Notes: generated by a model from the letters alone, not told the origin. DNA of 64,000 nt from Phycisphaerae bacterium (GCA_028277645.1 JANQFV010000008.1:1-64000), one strand, 5' to 3'; shown: positions 54,921 through 63,648, counted from the stretch's first letter. Translations and numbers: made by a program.

Positions 54921-55729
54921 GCCTTCTCGTCGCGTGATGCACCATTGGATGAGTGCACGGGCGAGAGTTGAAACTCCGCCTGGCAACCATCACGGGTGCA
55001 GCGGACGGTCAACGTAGGCAGGGCGGAAAAATCGGCGGGGTCCGTGTTCAGCATCGCCAGCAGCGTCGGCAAAATCGCGTGCGCGCCGTGAACGCACACG
55101 CCACTTGGCAGGCTGTCGGTAACGGTGTGTGCCGTCGCGGAAAATCCCGGCGCGGGACAACTGGTCGGCGCGCGCGTCGTCCGGATCTGTACGGCGGCCC
55201 GGCCGGGCTCGGGAGGGCTTCCAGACTCGGGCGATGGCTTCGCCGCAGATTGCTCCGATCGCGGCGTGTCGGCGTCGGCCGAGTTGTCGCCTCCCCCGGA
55301 GTCACCGTCTGCATCGAACACGACCACCGATGTTCGGCGATCCATTGCCAGATTAGCGAGTTCGTCGGCTCGTTTGTTTTCTTCGCGCCGGATGTGCTTA
55401 ACGCTCCAGCGTGACAGGCCGATCAGCAGTAGCTGGACTTGCTCGTGGAGCTGCGCCAGGCGCGGGCTCTTTACGCGGTATTCACCGGTAAGTTGTCGGA
55501 CGAGCAGTTCGCTGTCCGAGTAGATGGCCAGTTTGCGTGCGTCGAAGCGCTGGGCCCGCTGTAGCGCGCGAATCAGGGCGTGGTACTCGGCGGCGTTGTT
55601 TGTCTGCGTGCCCAACCAGTGGGCGGATTCGTGTAGCAGGTTGCCGTCTTCGGAGTGAATGACGACACCGGCACCTGCGGGCCCCGGGTTGCCGCGCGCC
55701 CCGCCGTCGACATGTATGGTCAGACCCAC
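54908..55729 (-). CDS. rnhA: Ribonuclease HI with unusual C-terminal extension
   Basis: The first 130 residues are an RNase HI domain, the enzyme that cuts RNA in RNA-DNA hybrids. The four catalytic acids can be placed: D8 (TIHVDGGARGNPG), E48 (NNAAEYHALIRAL), D72 (IYSDSELLV) and D122 (NKRADELANLAM). The remaining 140 residues are a Ser/Pro/Asp-rich linker and a small end domain with CTRDGC, not a known fold; RNase HI is normally about 150-160 residues. It starts at ATG 55729, 14 bp after the coiled-coil zinc protein gene on the same strand. The 3' end overlaps topA tail-to-tail by 13 bp. Confidence 0.9.
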   Translation of the reverse strand: MGLTIHVDGGARGNPGPAGAGVVIHSEDGNLLHESAHWLGTQTNNAAEYHALIRALQRAQRFDARKLAIYSDSELLVRQLTGEYRVKSPRLAQLHEQVQLLLIGLSRWSVKHIRREENKRADELANLAMDRRTSVVVFDADGDSGGGDNSADADTPRSEQSAAKPSPESGSPPEPGRAAVQIRTTRAPTSCPAPGFSATAHTVTDSLPSGVCVHGAHAILPTLLAMLNTDPADFSALPTLTVRCTRDGCQAEFQLSPVHSSNGASRDEKAQDA

Positions 55730-55743
55730 CGGCCGCGGCGCTC

Positions 55744-56475
55744 CTAGGTGTGCCGTTCGATGTAGAGGATGCGGCCGCAGTTGTCACAGGTGATGATTTC
55801 GTCACGCGACATGAGCGCATTGGCCCGCTCCATCGCGAGCGCCATCTGGCAGCCGTCGCACATGAACTCGTCACGGCGCGGGTGGGTACGGATCACTTCA
55901 GCCATCACCTCGCCTTCGTAGCGCTCGGAGACACGCTCGAACATGGCCCGAAACTTCGGCTCGACGCTGTTCGCGGCGGTCGTGCGCTCGCTCTTGAGCT
56001 GTTCGAGGTGCTGCGAGAACGACGTCTGCGACTGCGAGAACTGCACCTTGAGGTTCTCGAGACGGGCCGCTTCGTCTTTGACCAACTGCTCCTGCTCAGA
56101 GACGACCTTCTTTTTCTCCTCAACCGTTTCCAGGAGTTGGTAGGCGCGCTGTTCCAGGCGGTTTAGATCCGCCTTCTCGTTATTGAGCTGCGCCATAACG
56201 GCGGCGTATTCCTTGTTGGTCTTGACGGTGCTGAGATTGTCGCGGAGCTGTGCGATGTGGCCGTTGCGAGCCTTGACGTCCACGTCCAGCGCGTCCATCT
56301 CCACTTGGGTGTGTTTCAGATCGTCCCGTGCCGCGGTGTGAGCTTCCTCCGCGGATCGGAGTTTGGCGCTCTGTCGCTTGACGGCACGCTCCTTGGCCGC
56401 GAGTTGACGGCGGATATCCACGATCTGTAGCTCGACGTCTTGAAGTGCGCGCAAGGCTTCGAGCTGTGCGCCCAT
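55744..56475 (-). CDS. Coiled-coil protein with C-terminal C4 zinc ribbon
   Basis: A 243-residue protein of the COG1579 type. Residues 5-190 form one long coiled coil (QDVELQIVDIRRQLAAKERAV and a heptad pattern onward) with NKEYAAVMAQLNNEKADL, typical of the family. The end carries a C4 zinc ribbon: CDGC and CDNCGRILY. The family includes chlamydial CT398, which binds sigma-54 and secretion components; a precise role here is not known. It is the first gene of a two-gene group with rnhA. ATG 56475 is the start of the coiled coil. It faces away from the htrA gene. Confidence 0.85.
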   Translation of the reverse strand: MGAQLEALRALQDVELQIVDIRRQLAAKERAVKRQSAKLRSAEEAHTAARDDLKHTQVEMDALDVDVKARNGHIAQLRDNLSTVKTNKEYAAVMAQLNNEKADLNRLEQRAYQLLETVEEKKKVVSEQEQLVKDEAARLENLKVQFSQSQTSFSQHLEQLKSERTTAANSVEPKFRAMFERVSERYEGEVMAEVIRTHPRRDEFMCDGCQMALAMERANALMSRDEIITCDNCGRILYIERHT

Positions 56476-56680
56476 TCATTGGCTCCGAGATTGAGGGTCG
56501 GTGTGTCTGGGGCGAATAATCATGAGCAGGGCATTATCGCACAGGGTGCGGCGCGCGGCAAGCACAAATGTCGGCGCGGTCACACGCTGTGCCGCGGAGC
56601 AGGCGGATTTCATGCCGGGGTACGCTAGAATCCGGGGTCGAAACTGAGCAGAGCCGGACCCGTTTCGATGAGGGCGGTTT

Positions 56681-58033
56681 ATGCGACGAAGAACCCTGAT
56701 CTGTTGCTGTTTCCTCTTGATCGCGGGCACCTGCGGCCCGGGTAATACGCTGGCGCAAGCCCCTGAAGCTGTGCGCCGCACCCAGCGGCGGACGCCCATC
56801 GTCGAGGTGTTCGAGTCCTGCCGGGACGCTGTCGTCAACATCAGCACGACTCGCGTCGTGCGGATGCGGCCGACGTTTATGGACGCCTTTCGTTTCAGTC
56901 CGTTTCAACGACACCAGGAGGTGCACAGCATCGGCTCGGGCGTCGTCGTTCACGATAGCGGCTTCATCATCACTAACGCCCACGTCGTCGGTCAGGTGAC
57001 CGACGTGCGTGTCACCTTCGCGAACGAGCAGACGTTGCCGGCGGACGTCGTCGCCGTGGATCAGGAGAACGACCTGGCCGTACTCAAAGTCGATTCACCG
57101 CGACCCTTGGAGTCCATTCAGCTTGGTCATAGTGATGATTTGATGATCGGCGAGACGGTCGTCGCGATTGGCAATCCCCACGGGCTGCGGCACACGGTCA
57201 CCGCCGGCATTATCAGTGCGTTGGATCGCGAACTGACGTTCAGTCCCGACGTCGTATATCGCGGATTAATCCAGACCGATGCGCCGATCAATCCGGGCAA
57301 CTCGGGCGGACCGCTGCTGAACATCCACGGGGAGTTGATCGGCATCAATACTGCCATTCGCGGCGACGCGCAGAGCATCGGCTTTGCGATTCCGGTCGAC
57401 AAGCTGTGGGAGCTCGTGCCGGCGATGCTGGATATCGAGCGGCGGGCCCGCGTCCGTTTTGGTCTCGAGGTGCGCGGCCCGCGCGCGCTCGTTCAGAGTG
57501 TGCGCCCGAACAGCCCCGCGGCCCAGGCCGGACTGCGGCCGCGCGATCGCGTGCTGGCGTTCAACGGTGATCCGCTGCGCGACGCGATTGACTTCCAGGT
57601 TCATATGCTCGCGCAAAAGCCGGATTCCACCGTGCAACTTAGGGTCGCACGCGGCGACGACGAGCTAGACGTCAAGGTACCGCTGGAACTCATTCCGCCG
57701 CCGGATGGGAACGCACTGGCCCGTGCGCTGTTCGGAATGGAGTTGCGTGAGATCCCGGTCGACATTCGCCGCCGCTACGACCTGCCGCGCTATATCGGCG
57801 TGATCGTCGACACAGTGCAGCCCGGCAGCGCGGCGGAGTACGCCGGTGTCGAGCCCGGCGATGTGATTCTGCGTCTGCACCGCGGATCGGTCGCAACGCT
57901 GGACGACGTCGGCCTCGCCCTGGAGCAAACCCGCCCGGGGCAGCGGGTGCTGGTCGAGGGTCTGCGCCTGTTCGAGAGCCCTCCGTTTCTCTGGACAGCA
58001 ACACTGCGGGCGCAGGCCCGCCGACCGGGCTGA
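56681..58033 (+). CDS. HtrA/DegP-like periplasmic serine protease
   Basis: A 450-residue exported protease for protein quality control. Signal peptide: basic start, then ICCCFLLIAGTC. Trypsin-like domain with the full triad: H101 (ITNAHVV), D131 (ENDLAVLKV), S208 (NPGNSGGPLL). Two PDZ domains follow: RALVQSVRPNSPAAQAGLRPRD and IVDTVQPGSAAEYAGVEPGD, fitting a DegP-like layout. ATG 56681 follows GAGGGCGG. It has its own upstream region of about 200 bp, divergent from the coiled-coil zinc protein. No two-component genes are adjacent. Substrates are not visible from sequence. Confidence 0.93.
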   Translation: MRRRTLICCCFLLIAGTCGPGNTLAQAPEAVRRTQRRTPIVEVFESCRDAVVNISTTRVVRMRPTFMDAFRFSPFQRHQEVHSIGSGVVVHDSGFIITNAHVVGQVTDVRVTFANEQTLPADVVAVDQENDLAVLKVDSPRPLESIQLGHSDDLMIGETVVAIGNPHGLRHTVTAGIISALDRELTFSPDVVYRGLIQTDAPINPGNSGGPLLNIHGELIGINTAIRGDAQSIGFAIPVDKLWELVPAMLDIERRARVRFGLEVRGPRALVQSVRPNSPAAQAGLRPRDRVLAFNGDPLRDAIDFQVHMLAQKPDSTVQLRVARGDDELDVKVPLELIPPPDGNALARALFGMELREIPVDIRRRYDLPRYIGVIVDTVQPGSAAEYAGVEPGDVILRLHRGSVATLDDVGLALEQTRPGQRVLVEGLRLFESPPFLWTATLRAQARRPG

Positions 58034-58197
58034 CCCACCGCGCGGCCCCTGACGTCGCGTATTCGCACAATCTGCTTTAATCGTGCGGCGGGTCTTTCTA
58101 TACTGGAGCGACTTGGCGGCCGGGGTTGGCGGCGGGCGGTGCCGCGGCTGAGATGGACCGGGTCGCCAGAATCACTCGAACAGACGGAGTTGCTGGG

Positions 58198-59631
58198 ATG
58201 ACACGATGGCGCAACGCGCTCGCGCTGACGACAGTAGCGGTCGGCTGGTTGCTCACGCCGCTCGCGACGGCACAATGGAACCCCGGAGCTGGTGAGTGGG
58301 GCAAGTCCGACCCCAACGATGTGCGCGTGATGACCTGGAACGTTCGCGACGCGCTGTGCCGCAACGCCGACAAGTCAGAGACCTTCGCGCCCTGGCACGC
58401 CGTAGCGCGCATCGTCGCAGCGATGCGGCCGGATGTATTGATCCTCCAGGAGTGCGGCGACAACACTGGCAACGGAACATCGGGCGGCCTCGACTCCATC
58501 AGCCAGCTCACGACCACGCTCGCCCTGTTCCTGCACGGCGGCAGCGACCCGTATCAGGGCGGTACCGTCGGCGCGTACGTGCAGAAGTACTTGTTGCCGG
58601 CTGACGCGGGCTATGACCTGCCGTACATTTGGGTGAGCAACCTCTCGGATGGTTTTAATCGCAACGTGATTCTGAGTCGCTTTCCCTTCGCCGACCTCAA
58701 TGGTGATAGTGTCTCGCAGCGGTCGTCCCCGGCTACCGTGCAAGCGCATCTCTACGCGTGGGGTGGCGATGGTGGCATACGCGGGTTTATGTTCGGCGAG
58801 TTGGATCTGCCAGACGATACCTTCGCCGGCGATCTGGTCATCGGCAATGCGCACCTGAAAGCGGGCGACACCAGTTCGGACGAGTCGCAACGTGAGCGTG
58901 CTGCCCGCAACATGGCCTACTATATCGACCACCTCTTCAACGGTGCCGGCACGGGAACGCCGGACCCATTCAACAAAATCGGCGACAGCCCCGCGGCGCA
59001 AACGACTCTGGATGCGAACACGCCCGTCATCATCGGCGGCGATTGGAACGAGGATGAGGACACGAACGGCCGCGACGGCCCGGCTCATTGGCTGACGATC
59101 GCGGAGGACAGTCCCGGCACCGATGGTACTGACCGCGACCGCTCGGACGCGACGTACGATGCGTCCACGAACCCATTCAATTCTGAGCGCGGCACGCTCG
59201 GCTCGACGACCAAGCTGGACTACATCGCCTGGCAGGACAGCATCGCGGTCCTGCGGCGATCGTTCGTGTTCTACTCAAACTCGTTGTCGGGTGTGCCGAG
59301 CTGGATTCCGCCGGAGCTCGACGGGTTCGATCCGCCGGATGGTGCCCATCGTCCCAGCAGCGTGGCATCGAATCACAAGCCGGTGATCGCAGACTTCATT
59401 CTGCCGAAGGTCACGGTGTGGCGGCACGGTGACATGAACTGCGACAACATCGTGGGCTTCGCCGACATCAACGCCTTTGTACTGGCACTGGTCGAGGGGC
59501 CGACGGGATACTACGCGCAGTATCCGGCCTGCGATTACGACAACGCGGACATGGACCTCAATGGCAGCGTGGGCTTTGAGGACATCAACGGGTTTGTGGG
59601 CTGTTTGACCATGGGGCAGTGCCCCGATTGA
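58198..59631 (+). CDS. Secreted endonuclease/exonuclease/phosphatase-fold protein with dockerin-like repeats
   Basis: A 477-residue exported protein. Signal peptide: LALTTVAVGWLLTPLATAQ. The catalytic-fold core has VRVMTWNVRDAL (Asn), LILQECGD (Glu), GGDWNEDED and SNHKPVIADF (His), the DNase I-like EEP set. The last 60 residues hold two dockerin-like calcium repeats (GDMNCDNIVGFADINAFV and DMDLNGSVGFEDINGFV), a form typical of planctomycete surface and secreted proteins. The substrate could be nucleic acid or phosphate esters. ATG 58198 is preferred for GGAGTT upstream and because it begins the signal peptide. The downstream gene converges, 15 bp away. Confidence 0.85.
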   Translation: MTRWRNALALTTVAVGWLLTPLATAQWNPGAGEWGKSDPNDVRVMTWNVRDALCRNADKSETFAPWHAVARIVAAMRPDVLILQECGDNTGNGTSGGLDSISQLTTTLALFLHGGSDPYQGGTVGAYVQKYLLPADAGYDLPYIWVSNLSDGFNRNVILSRFPFADLNGDSVSQRSSPATVQAHLYAWGGDGGIRGFMFGELDLPDDTFAGDLVIGNAHLKAGDTSSDESQRERAARNMAYYIDHLFNGAGTGTPDPFNKIGDSPAAQTTLDANTPVIIGGDWNEDEDTNGRDGPAHWLTIAEDSPGTDGTDRDRSDATYDASTNPFNSERGTLGSTTKLDYIAWQDSIAVLRRSFVFYSNSLSGVPSWIPPELDGFDPPDGAHRPSSVASNHKPVIADFILPKVTVWRHGDMNCDNIVGFADINAFVLALVEGPTGYYAQYPACDYDNADMDLNGSVGFEDINGFVGCLTMGQCPD

Positions 59632-59646
59632 CGTTGGGCTAGGCGA

Positions 59647-61065
59647 TCAGCCGCCAAAGCGTCCCAGAACCTCGGCCACACGATTCCTGTACGCCTGCTC
59701 GATGGTCGCACGCGTGGCGCGCTTAAGTACGACGTCGCCGATCTCCATGCGAAGCATGTTGCCGCGCTCGTCCGTGTAGAGCAGGCTCGGCTGGTCTACA
59801 AACCCATCGCGCACTTCGAACACGAATGCATCGCCGGTGCGGACGGCGCCGTTCGCCTTCGGTTGCGGCGTGATGCGGTGTGCCAGCAGTGCTCGCGTGC
59901 CAGTGTCATACGTCGCGAACGCGTGCGGCTCGCGCTCGCTGCTGAGCAGCAGCCCGGGCAGTAAGCGTGACCAGACCAGGTCGAGATACACGGGGCCGAC
60001 GCTCATGGGCTTGCCGGGATCGGGCAGTGACGTGTCGAGGCTCGTCGTCAGGCTCGAAAAGAGTGTGTCGCCTTCGCGCACGACCTGATCGGTCTTGATC
60101 AGCGGGGTCTGTGGTTTGACGTCGGGGGCAGGGTACTGAATCTGCTTGAAGCCGATGACCTCACTGGACAGGTCAAAGCTGCTGAACGCATCCAGCCGCG
60201 TGCAGCGGACAGTGCCATCGTCAGCGAATCGCCAGGATTCCTCCTGGACGCGAATGCCCTCCTTGGATTTGCCGCGCCGTCGGTTGTTGTCGCCGTACGT
60301 GTACGTGTCGCGCGTGGCCTGCCGCTTCAAATAGCCGATCGGCTTGTCGGCCACGACGATCTGGAAGTACTGCTCCGACTCGTCCAGCCGGACGCGCTCG
60401 GCGTTCGCGCGCAGTCGAGCGATCAGCGCCTTGCCGCGGTCCAGCGCCGGCGCGAGCCGTTCGGCCTCCTGCGGGTCGTAGAGCACGTTGAGTGAGGCCG
60501 TGATCTGGTCAAACTCCTTCCGCACCCGCTGTTCATCTGCCGCCGTGTACACGACGCTCCGATATACCAGTACCCATACGGTGTGCGGATCAAACGGGAT
60601 GCACAGGTAGTGCGTTCGGGCCTGGTCTGCACCGTACTTCGACGTATAGGTCAGGATGGCGCCGGCCCGCGGCGGAATCTGAACGGTCTCCCAGTCGACG
60701 TGCGTCGACTGCATCATTTCCGCCAACTCCTTGCCGAACAGGACGATCCAGTCCTCGAAGGGCTGCATTCTGAAGCTGCGGAACACCATGATCTCAAGTC
60801 CGTGTCGCCCACCCGGACTGCGGCCGCGCAGCAGACCGATCGAGTCCTCAAACTGGCGGAATCGAGTGCGATCGTAATTCCAGCCGGCCGGAATGTTCAG
60901 CGAAAAGCCGAAAGCAGGGTCGGTGTACGGAATCGTCGCAAGCGTGCTTTCGTCCGCCGACTCTGACTGCGCGCGACTTGTGATCGAGCTGGCCGCCAGC
61001 ACGAGTAAGGCGACTGCCATGAGCGGAGTCTTGATGATGGCGTGGTTCCGGGTCTTGTGTCTCAT
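59647..61065 (-). CDS. Exported protein of unknown function
   Basis: A 472-residue protein with a signal peptide (KTPLMAVALLVLAASSITSRAQ). Residues about 45-200 contain DPAFGFSLNIPAGWNYD and read like a lipoprotein-type beta domain (PsbP/Mog1-like, weak). The second half (about 225-440) is beta-rich, with YFQIVVADKPIGYLKRQATR and KRATRATIEQAYRNRVAEVL at the end. No catalytic motif is seen. The start at 61065 nearly abuts the divergent glycosyltransferase gene, so the two may share regulatory sequence. Function unknown. Confidence 0.7.
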   Translation of the reverse strand: MRHKTRNHAIIKTPLMAVALLVLAASSITSRAQSESADESTLATIPYTDPAFGFSLNIPAGWNYDRTRFRQFEDSIGLLRGRSPGGRHGLEIMVFRSFRMQPFEDWIVLFGKELAEMMQSTHVDWETVQIPPRAGAILTYTSKYGADQARTHYLCIPFDPHTVWVLVYRSVVYTAADEQRVRKEFDQITASLNVLYDPQEAERLAPALDRGKALIARLRANAERVRLDESEQYFQIVVADKPIGYLKRQATRDTYTYGDNNRRRGKSKEGIRVQEESWRFADDGTVRCTRLDAFSSFDLSSEVIGFKQIQYPAPDVKPQTPLIKTDQVVREGDTLFSSLTTSLDTSLPDPGKPMSVGPVYLDLVWSRLLPGLLLSSEREPHAFATYDTGTRALLAHRITPQPKANGAVRTGDAFVFEVRDGFVDQPSLLYTDERGNMLRMEIGDVVLKRATRATIEQAYRNRVAEVLGRFGG

Positions 61066-61120
61066 GGCGTCATTGTCGCGGTTTCGGTACGCTGCTCAAC
61101 CGTTTGCGAAGGAGAATGCG

Positions 61121-62308
61121 TTGCAGCTTACGCTGGCAGTGTCGTTGGGGGCGGTTTCGGGCATGTCGATCTGGTTTTGGGCGTTGGTGCTGATCACGCT
61201 GGTGTGGCTGCGTCGTCATCTGGATCTGAATCGGGCCGGTGAGCATCCCATTCTCAGTGCTGCAGATGCCGAGGGTACTGAGCCCCTGCCAACGGTAACC
61301 GTGCTCGTCGCGGCCAAAGACGAGGAGGCGAACATCCGGCATTGTGTCGAGGGGCTGCTCAAGCAGAACTATCCCTCGCTCGAGATCATCGCCGTCAACG
61401 ACCGCAGCGCAGACCGCACCGCCGCGATTCTCGATGAATTGGCCGCAGGAGACGAACGCCTTCGTGTTGTTCACGTCGGCGAACTGCCCCCGGGATGGTT
61501 CGGCAAGAACCACGCGATGCACCTCGGCGTGCAGCAGGCAACCGGCGAGTTTCTCTGCTTCACGGATGCGGACTGCCGTTTTCACTCGCCGCACCTGGTG
61601 CAGGCCGCCGTCCGTTTCGCGTTGCGCAAGGGTGTTGGCTTCCTGTCGGTCCTGCCCATGTTGGAGGCCGAGACCTTCTGGGAGCGGGTCGTACAGCCGC
61701 CGGCGGGCGGGATCATGGTTTTCTGGTACCCGCCCGAGAAGGTGAACGACCCTGACTCGTCCCGTGCATACGCGAACGGGGCATTCATGTTGCTCGCACG
61801 CTCGACCTACGACGCGCTCGGCGGGCACACGCGCGTGGCTGAAACCCTCAACGAGGACATGCATTTCGCACGCATCGCGAAACGCGAGGGGCAGCGGCTC
61901 TTCGTGCTCCGCGGCGGCGGGATGTACAGCGTACGTATGTATGTTGGGCTGAAGCAGATCTGGCGGGGATGGAGCCGTATCTTCTACGGCTGCTTCGGGA
62001 CACTGCCGCGTCTGCTCGCGAGTGTGGTGTTCCTGTCGGTCTTCAGTTTGTCGCCTTACGTCACGCTGCTGGTCTCGCCGTGGATGGGGGGCTGGGGCCC
62101 TTGGCTGGCACTCGCCAGCGGGTTAGCGATCGTGGCGCAGCAGTCGGTGCTCTGGCGATTCTACGGGTTGTCGGCGCTGCGGCCGGCCTGGGCGTTGACG
62201 TATCCGCTCGGCGCGACGTTGTGCGTGGGGATGATGCTGAACGCGATGACCAGGCTGTTCGGACGGCGCACCGTCTGGCGCGGAACGAGCTACGCTGGCG
62301 GTGCGTGA
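61121..62308 (+). CDS. Family 2 glycosyltransferase, membrane-anchored
   Basis: A 395-residue GT2 enzyme that uses a nucleotide sugar on the cytoplasmic side. N-terminal membrane helix SIWFWALVLITLVWL, then TVTVLVAAKDEEANIRHCV, AVNDRSADRT, CFTDADC as the DxD-like motif, and LNEDMHFA as the catalytic acidic region. Three C-terminal membrane helices follow, as in hopanoid- or carotenoid-glycosylating GT2 proteins. The start is placed at TTG 61121 because AAGGAG lies 6 bases before it; ATG 61064 is a longer alternative that overlaps the divergent start. Substrate not known. Confidence 0.82.
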   Translation: MQLTLAVSLGAVSGMSIWFWALVLITLVWLRRHLDLNRAGEHPILSAADAEGTEPLPTVTVLVAAKDEEANIRHCVEGLLKQNYPSLEIIAVNDRSADRTAAILDELAAGDERLRVVHVGELPPGWFGKNHAMHLGVQQATGEFLCFTDADCRFHSPHLVQAAVRFALRKGVGFLSVLPMLEAETFWERVVQPPAGGIMVFWYPPEKVNDPDSSRAYANGAFMLLARSTYDALGGHTRVAETLNEDMHFARIAKREGQRLFVLRGGGMYSVRMYVGLKQIWRGWSRIFYGCFGTLPRLLASVVFLSVFSLSPYVTLLVSPWMGGWGPWLALASGLAIVAQQSVLWRFYGLSALRPAWALTYPLGATLCVGMMLNAMTRLFGRRTVWRGTSYAGGA

Positions 62309-62516
62309 CGCATTTCGGTTCCCGGGGGGCATTTTCGCGAACAAGCGATCGGTTAAGTGCCTTGTGGAAAGCTGGTTACGTCATCGTGCGCGTGTTCGGT
62401 GCGTCGCTGGACTTTTGTGAATTCCGCGGGAAAGCCGGTCATGGGGCTTGATTCCTGCCGAATACAACGTATAGCTATAAGCATGGTGCGGCCCTACAGC
62501 ATCTAGCGCCGACCGA

Positions 62517-62545
62517 GAAAAACGGCACGGAAGCCGGTTTTCTTT
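62517..62545 (+). terminator. Intrinsic terminator-like hairpin with T run
   Basis: A short stem, CGGC (62523-62526) and GCCG (62533-62536), flanked by A-rich and T-rich arms, is followed by TTTTCTTT. It lies in the 329-bp gap after the glycosyltransferase (62309-62637), just before the lexA operon promoter. It may end the glycosyltransferase transcript. No gene is seen in the rest of the gap. Confidence 0.5.
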
Positions 62546-62572
62546 GACTTTCGGCCGAAGTTAGGTTATTAT
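62544..62572 (+). promoter_or_regulatory. Sigma70-like promoter of the lexA operon
   Basis: TTGACT (62544-62549), a 17-bp spacer and TATTAT (62567-62572) form one of the best promoters in the window, in a distinctly AT-rich island. The first gene start (GTG 62638) is 66 bases downstream. A palindromic operator overlaps the -10 element. Confidence 0.75.
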
Positions 62573-62584
62573 TTGTACGAATAA
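62569..62584. promoter_or_regulatory. Palindromic operator overlapping the -10 box, likely LexA site
   Basis: TTATTTGTACGAATAA is a palindrome at 7 of 8 base pairs (only 62574/62579 mismatch). It covers the -10 box and the expected transcription start of the lexA operon, the usual place for an autoregulatory operator. LexA binding is an inference; the sequence does not match the E. coli CTGT-N8-ACAG box or the Bacillus GAAC-N4-GTTC box. Confidence 0.6.
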
Positions 62585-62637
62585 GATTCTAACTTGGGTA
62601 GGGCTGCGGTGGAGCCGCTGACGCAAAGGAGTGCGTA

Positions 62638-63165
62638 GTGTCCACAAAAAAGCAACGGCCAGGCCAGATGTTATGCCTGCTCGGGCCCGGTGGTGATTAC
62701 TGTACCGAGCTGTCCGAGTCGGGTTCCAGTCTCTTCGATGTCAGCGAGCGGCTAGTGTCCGCCGACGAGGTCGAAGAACTGAGTCAGTGCCTTGCCCGCG
62801 AGTTCGCCGCGCCGCCGCCGACGGAGGTCGACCTGGAAGCGACCGCGTCGGACGCGCGTGCCTGGCGGGCTGCTCGCCGCCGACCTCTGCCCCCGGTGAT
62901 CTTTGGGTCGCTCAGCGCCCATCTGGCGGAGGACTATGATGGCACGGCGGAGTACGAGGACGCGGTCGTCGCTCACCCCGAAGCAGTTGCGGGTGCTCAT
63001 ATTCATTCGGGACTTCAGCAGCGCGCGCGGCTACGCCCCCACCATGCAGGAACTGGCGGACGAGTTCGGCGTCAGCAAGGTAACCGTGTTCGAACACATC
63101 GCCGCCCTCCAGAAGAAAGGCTACCTCAAGCGCTCCCGACACAAGGCACGCTCTTTGCGACTTAG
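62638..63165 (+). CDS. Hypothetical protein upstream of lexA, overlapping it
   Basis: A 175-residue frame with GTG start and AAAGGAG 6-10 bases upstream. Residues 1-100 (LCLLGPGGDYCTELSESGSS, then SADEVEELSQCLAREFA) read like a normal small protein, with a cluster of acidic residues and arginines near 80. From about residue 100 the frame runs through the lexA start and its last 75 residues look like an out-of-frame shadow of lexA. The overlap is 230 bp (62936-63165). It is the first gene after the putative SOS promoter. Function unknown; an annotation error or frameshift at the 3' end is possible. Confidence 0.45.
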   Translation: MSTKKQRPGQMLCLLGPGGDYCTELSESGSSLFDVSERLVSADEVEELSQCLAREFAAPPPTEVDLEATASDARAWRAARRRPLPPVIFGSLSAHLAEDYDGTAEYEDAVVAHPEAVAGAHIHSGLQQRARLRPHHAGTGGRVRRQQGNRVRTHRRPPEERLPQALPTQGTLFAT

Positions 63166-63565
63166 CGACGACATCGACTTCCCGGACGAGAAGTCGACCT
63201 GTCTGCCGCTGGTCGGAACGATTGCCGCCGGTCAACCCATCGAAGCCATCGAAGAACGCGAGGTCCTCGATCTCGAGGACATGTTCGTCACGCCGCACGA
63301 GACCTTCGTGCTCCAGGTACGCGGAGACAGCATGGTCGAGGACAACATCTGCGACGGCGATTTCGTCGTCGTAGAGAAGCGTGATACCGCCGCCGACGGC
63401 GAAACGGTCGTCGCGCTGCTGGACGACGGCGAAGCCACGCTCAAACGCATCTACCGCGAGCGGCAGGGAGTTCGTCTCCAACCCGCGAATCCGAACTACA
63501 AGCCGATCGTCGTGCAGGACGTGCGGGTGCAGGGGGTAGTGGTAGGCGTTGTACGCCGGTACTAA
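62936..63565 (+). CDS. lexA: LexA repressor
   Basis: A 209-residue SOS-type repressor/self-cleaving protease. The N-terminal winged helix reads LTPKQLRVLIFIRDFSSARGY and MQELADEFGVSKVTVFEHIAAL. The cleavage site is A98-G99 in GTIAAGQPI; the catalytic Ser is S132 (RGDSMVEDNI) and the Lys is K170 (GEATLKRI). All family requirements are met. ATG 62936 (or 62939) follows GGAGG only 3-6 bases upstream. The lexA start lies inside the preceding frame, so the two are cotranscribed from the 62544 promoter and probably regulated by the palindrome at 62569. Confidence 0.95.
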   Translation: MMARRSTRTRSSLTPKQLRVLIFIRDFSSARGYAPTMQELADEFGVSKVTVFEHIAALQKKGYLKRSRHKARSLRLSDDIDFPDEKSTCLPLVGTIAAGQPIEAIEEREVLDLEDMFVTPHETFVLQVRGDSMVEDNICDGDFVVVEKRDTAADGETVVALLDDGEATLKRIYRERQGVRLQPANPNYKPIVVQDVRVQGVVVGVVRRY

Positions 63566-63574
63566 CCCGTGGTT

Positions 63575-63648
63575 GTGCCACTGCTCTTGAGCAGTGTCTT
63601 CTCTGCGTGCGCCACCAAGGGACCACTACTGCTCCAGGCCAGTGGCAC
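63575..63648. repeat. Nested palindromic repeat element, copy 2
   Basis: GTGCCACTG (63575-63583) pairs with CAGTGGCAC (63640-63648). The start, GTGCCACTGCTCTTGAGCAGTG, is nearly the same as copy 1 at 23803 (GTGCCACTGCTCTGCGAGCAG...). It lies just after lexA, between two converging genes, as copy 1 also does. Confidence 0.8.
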
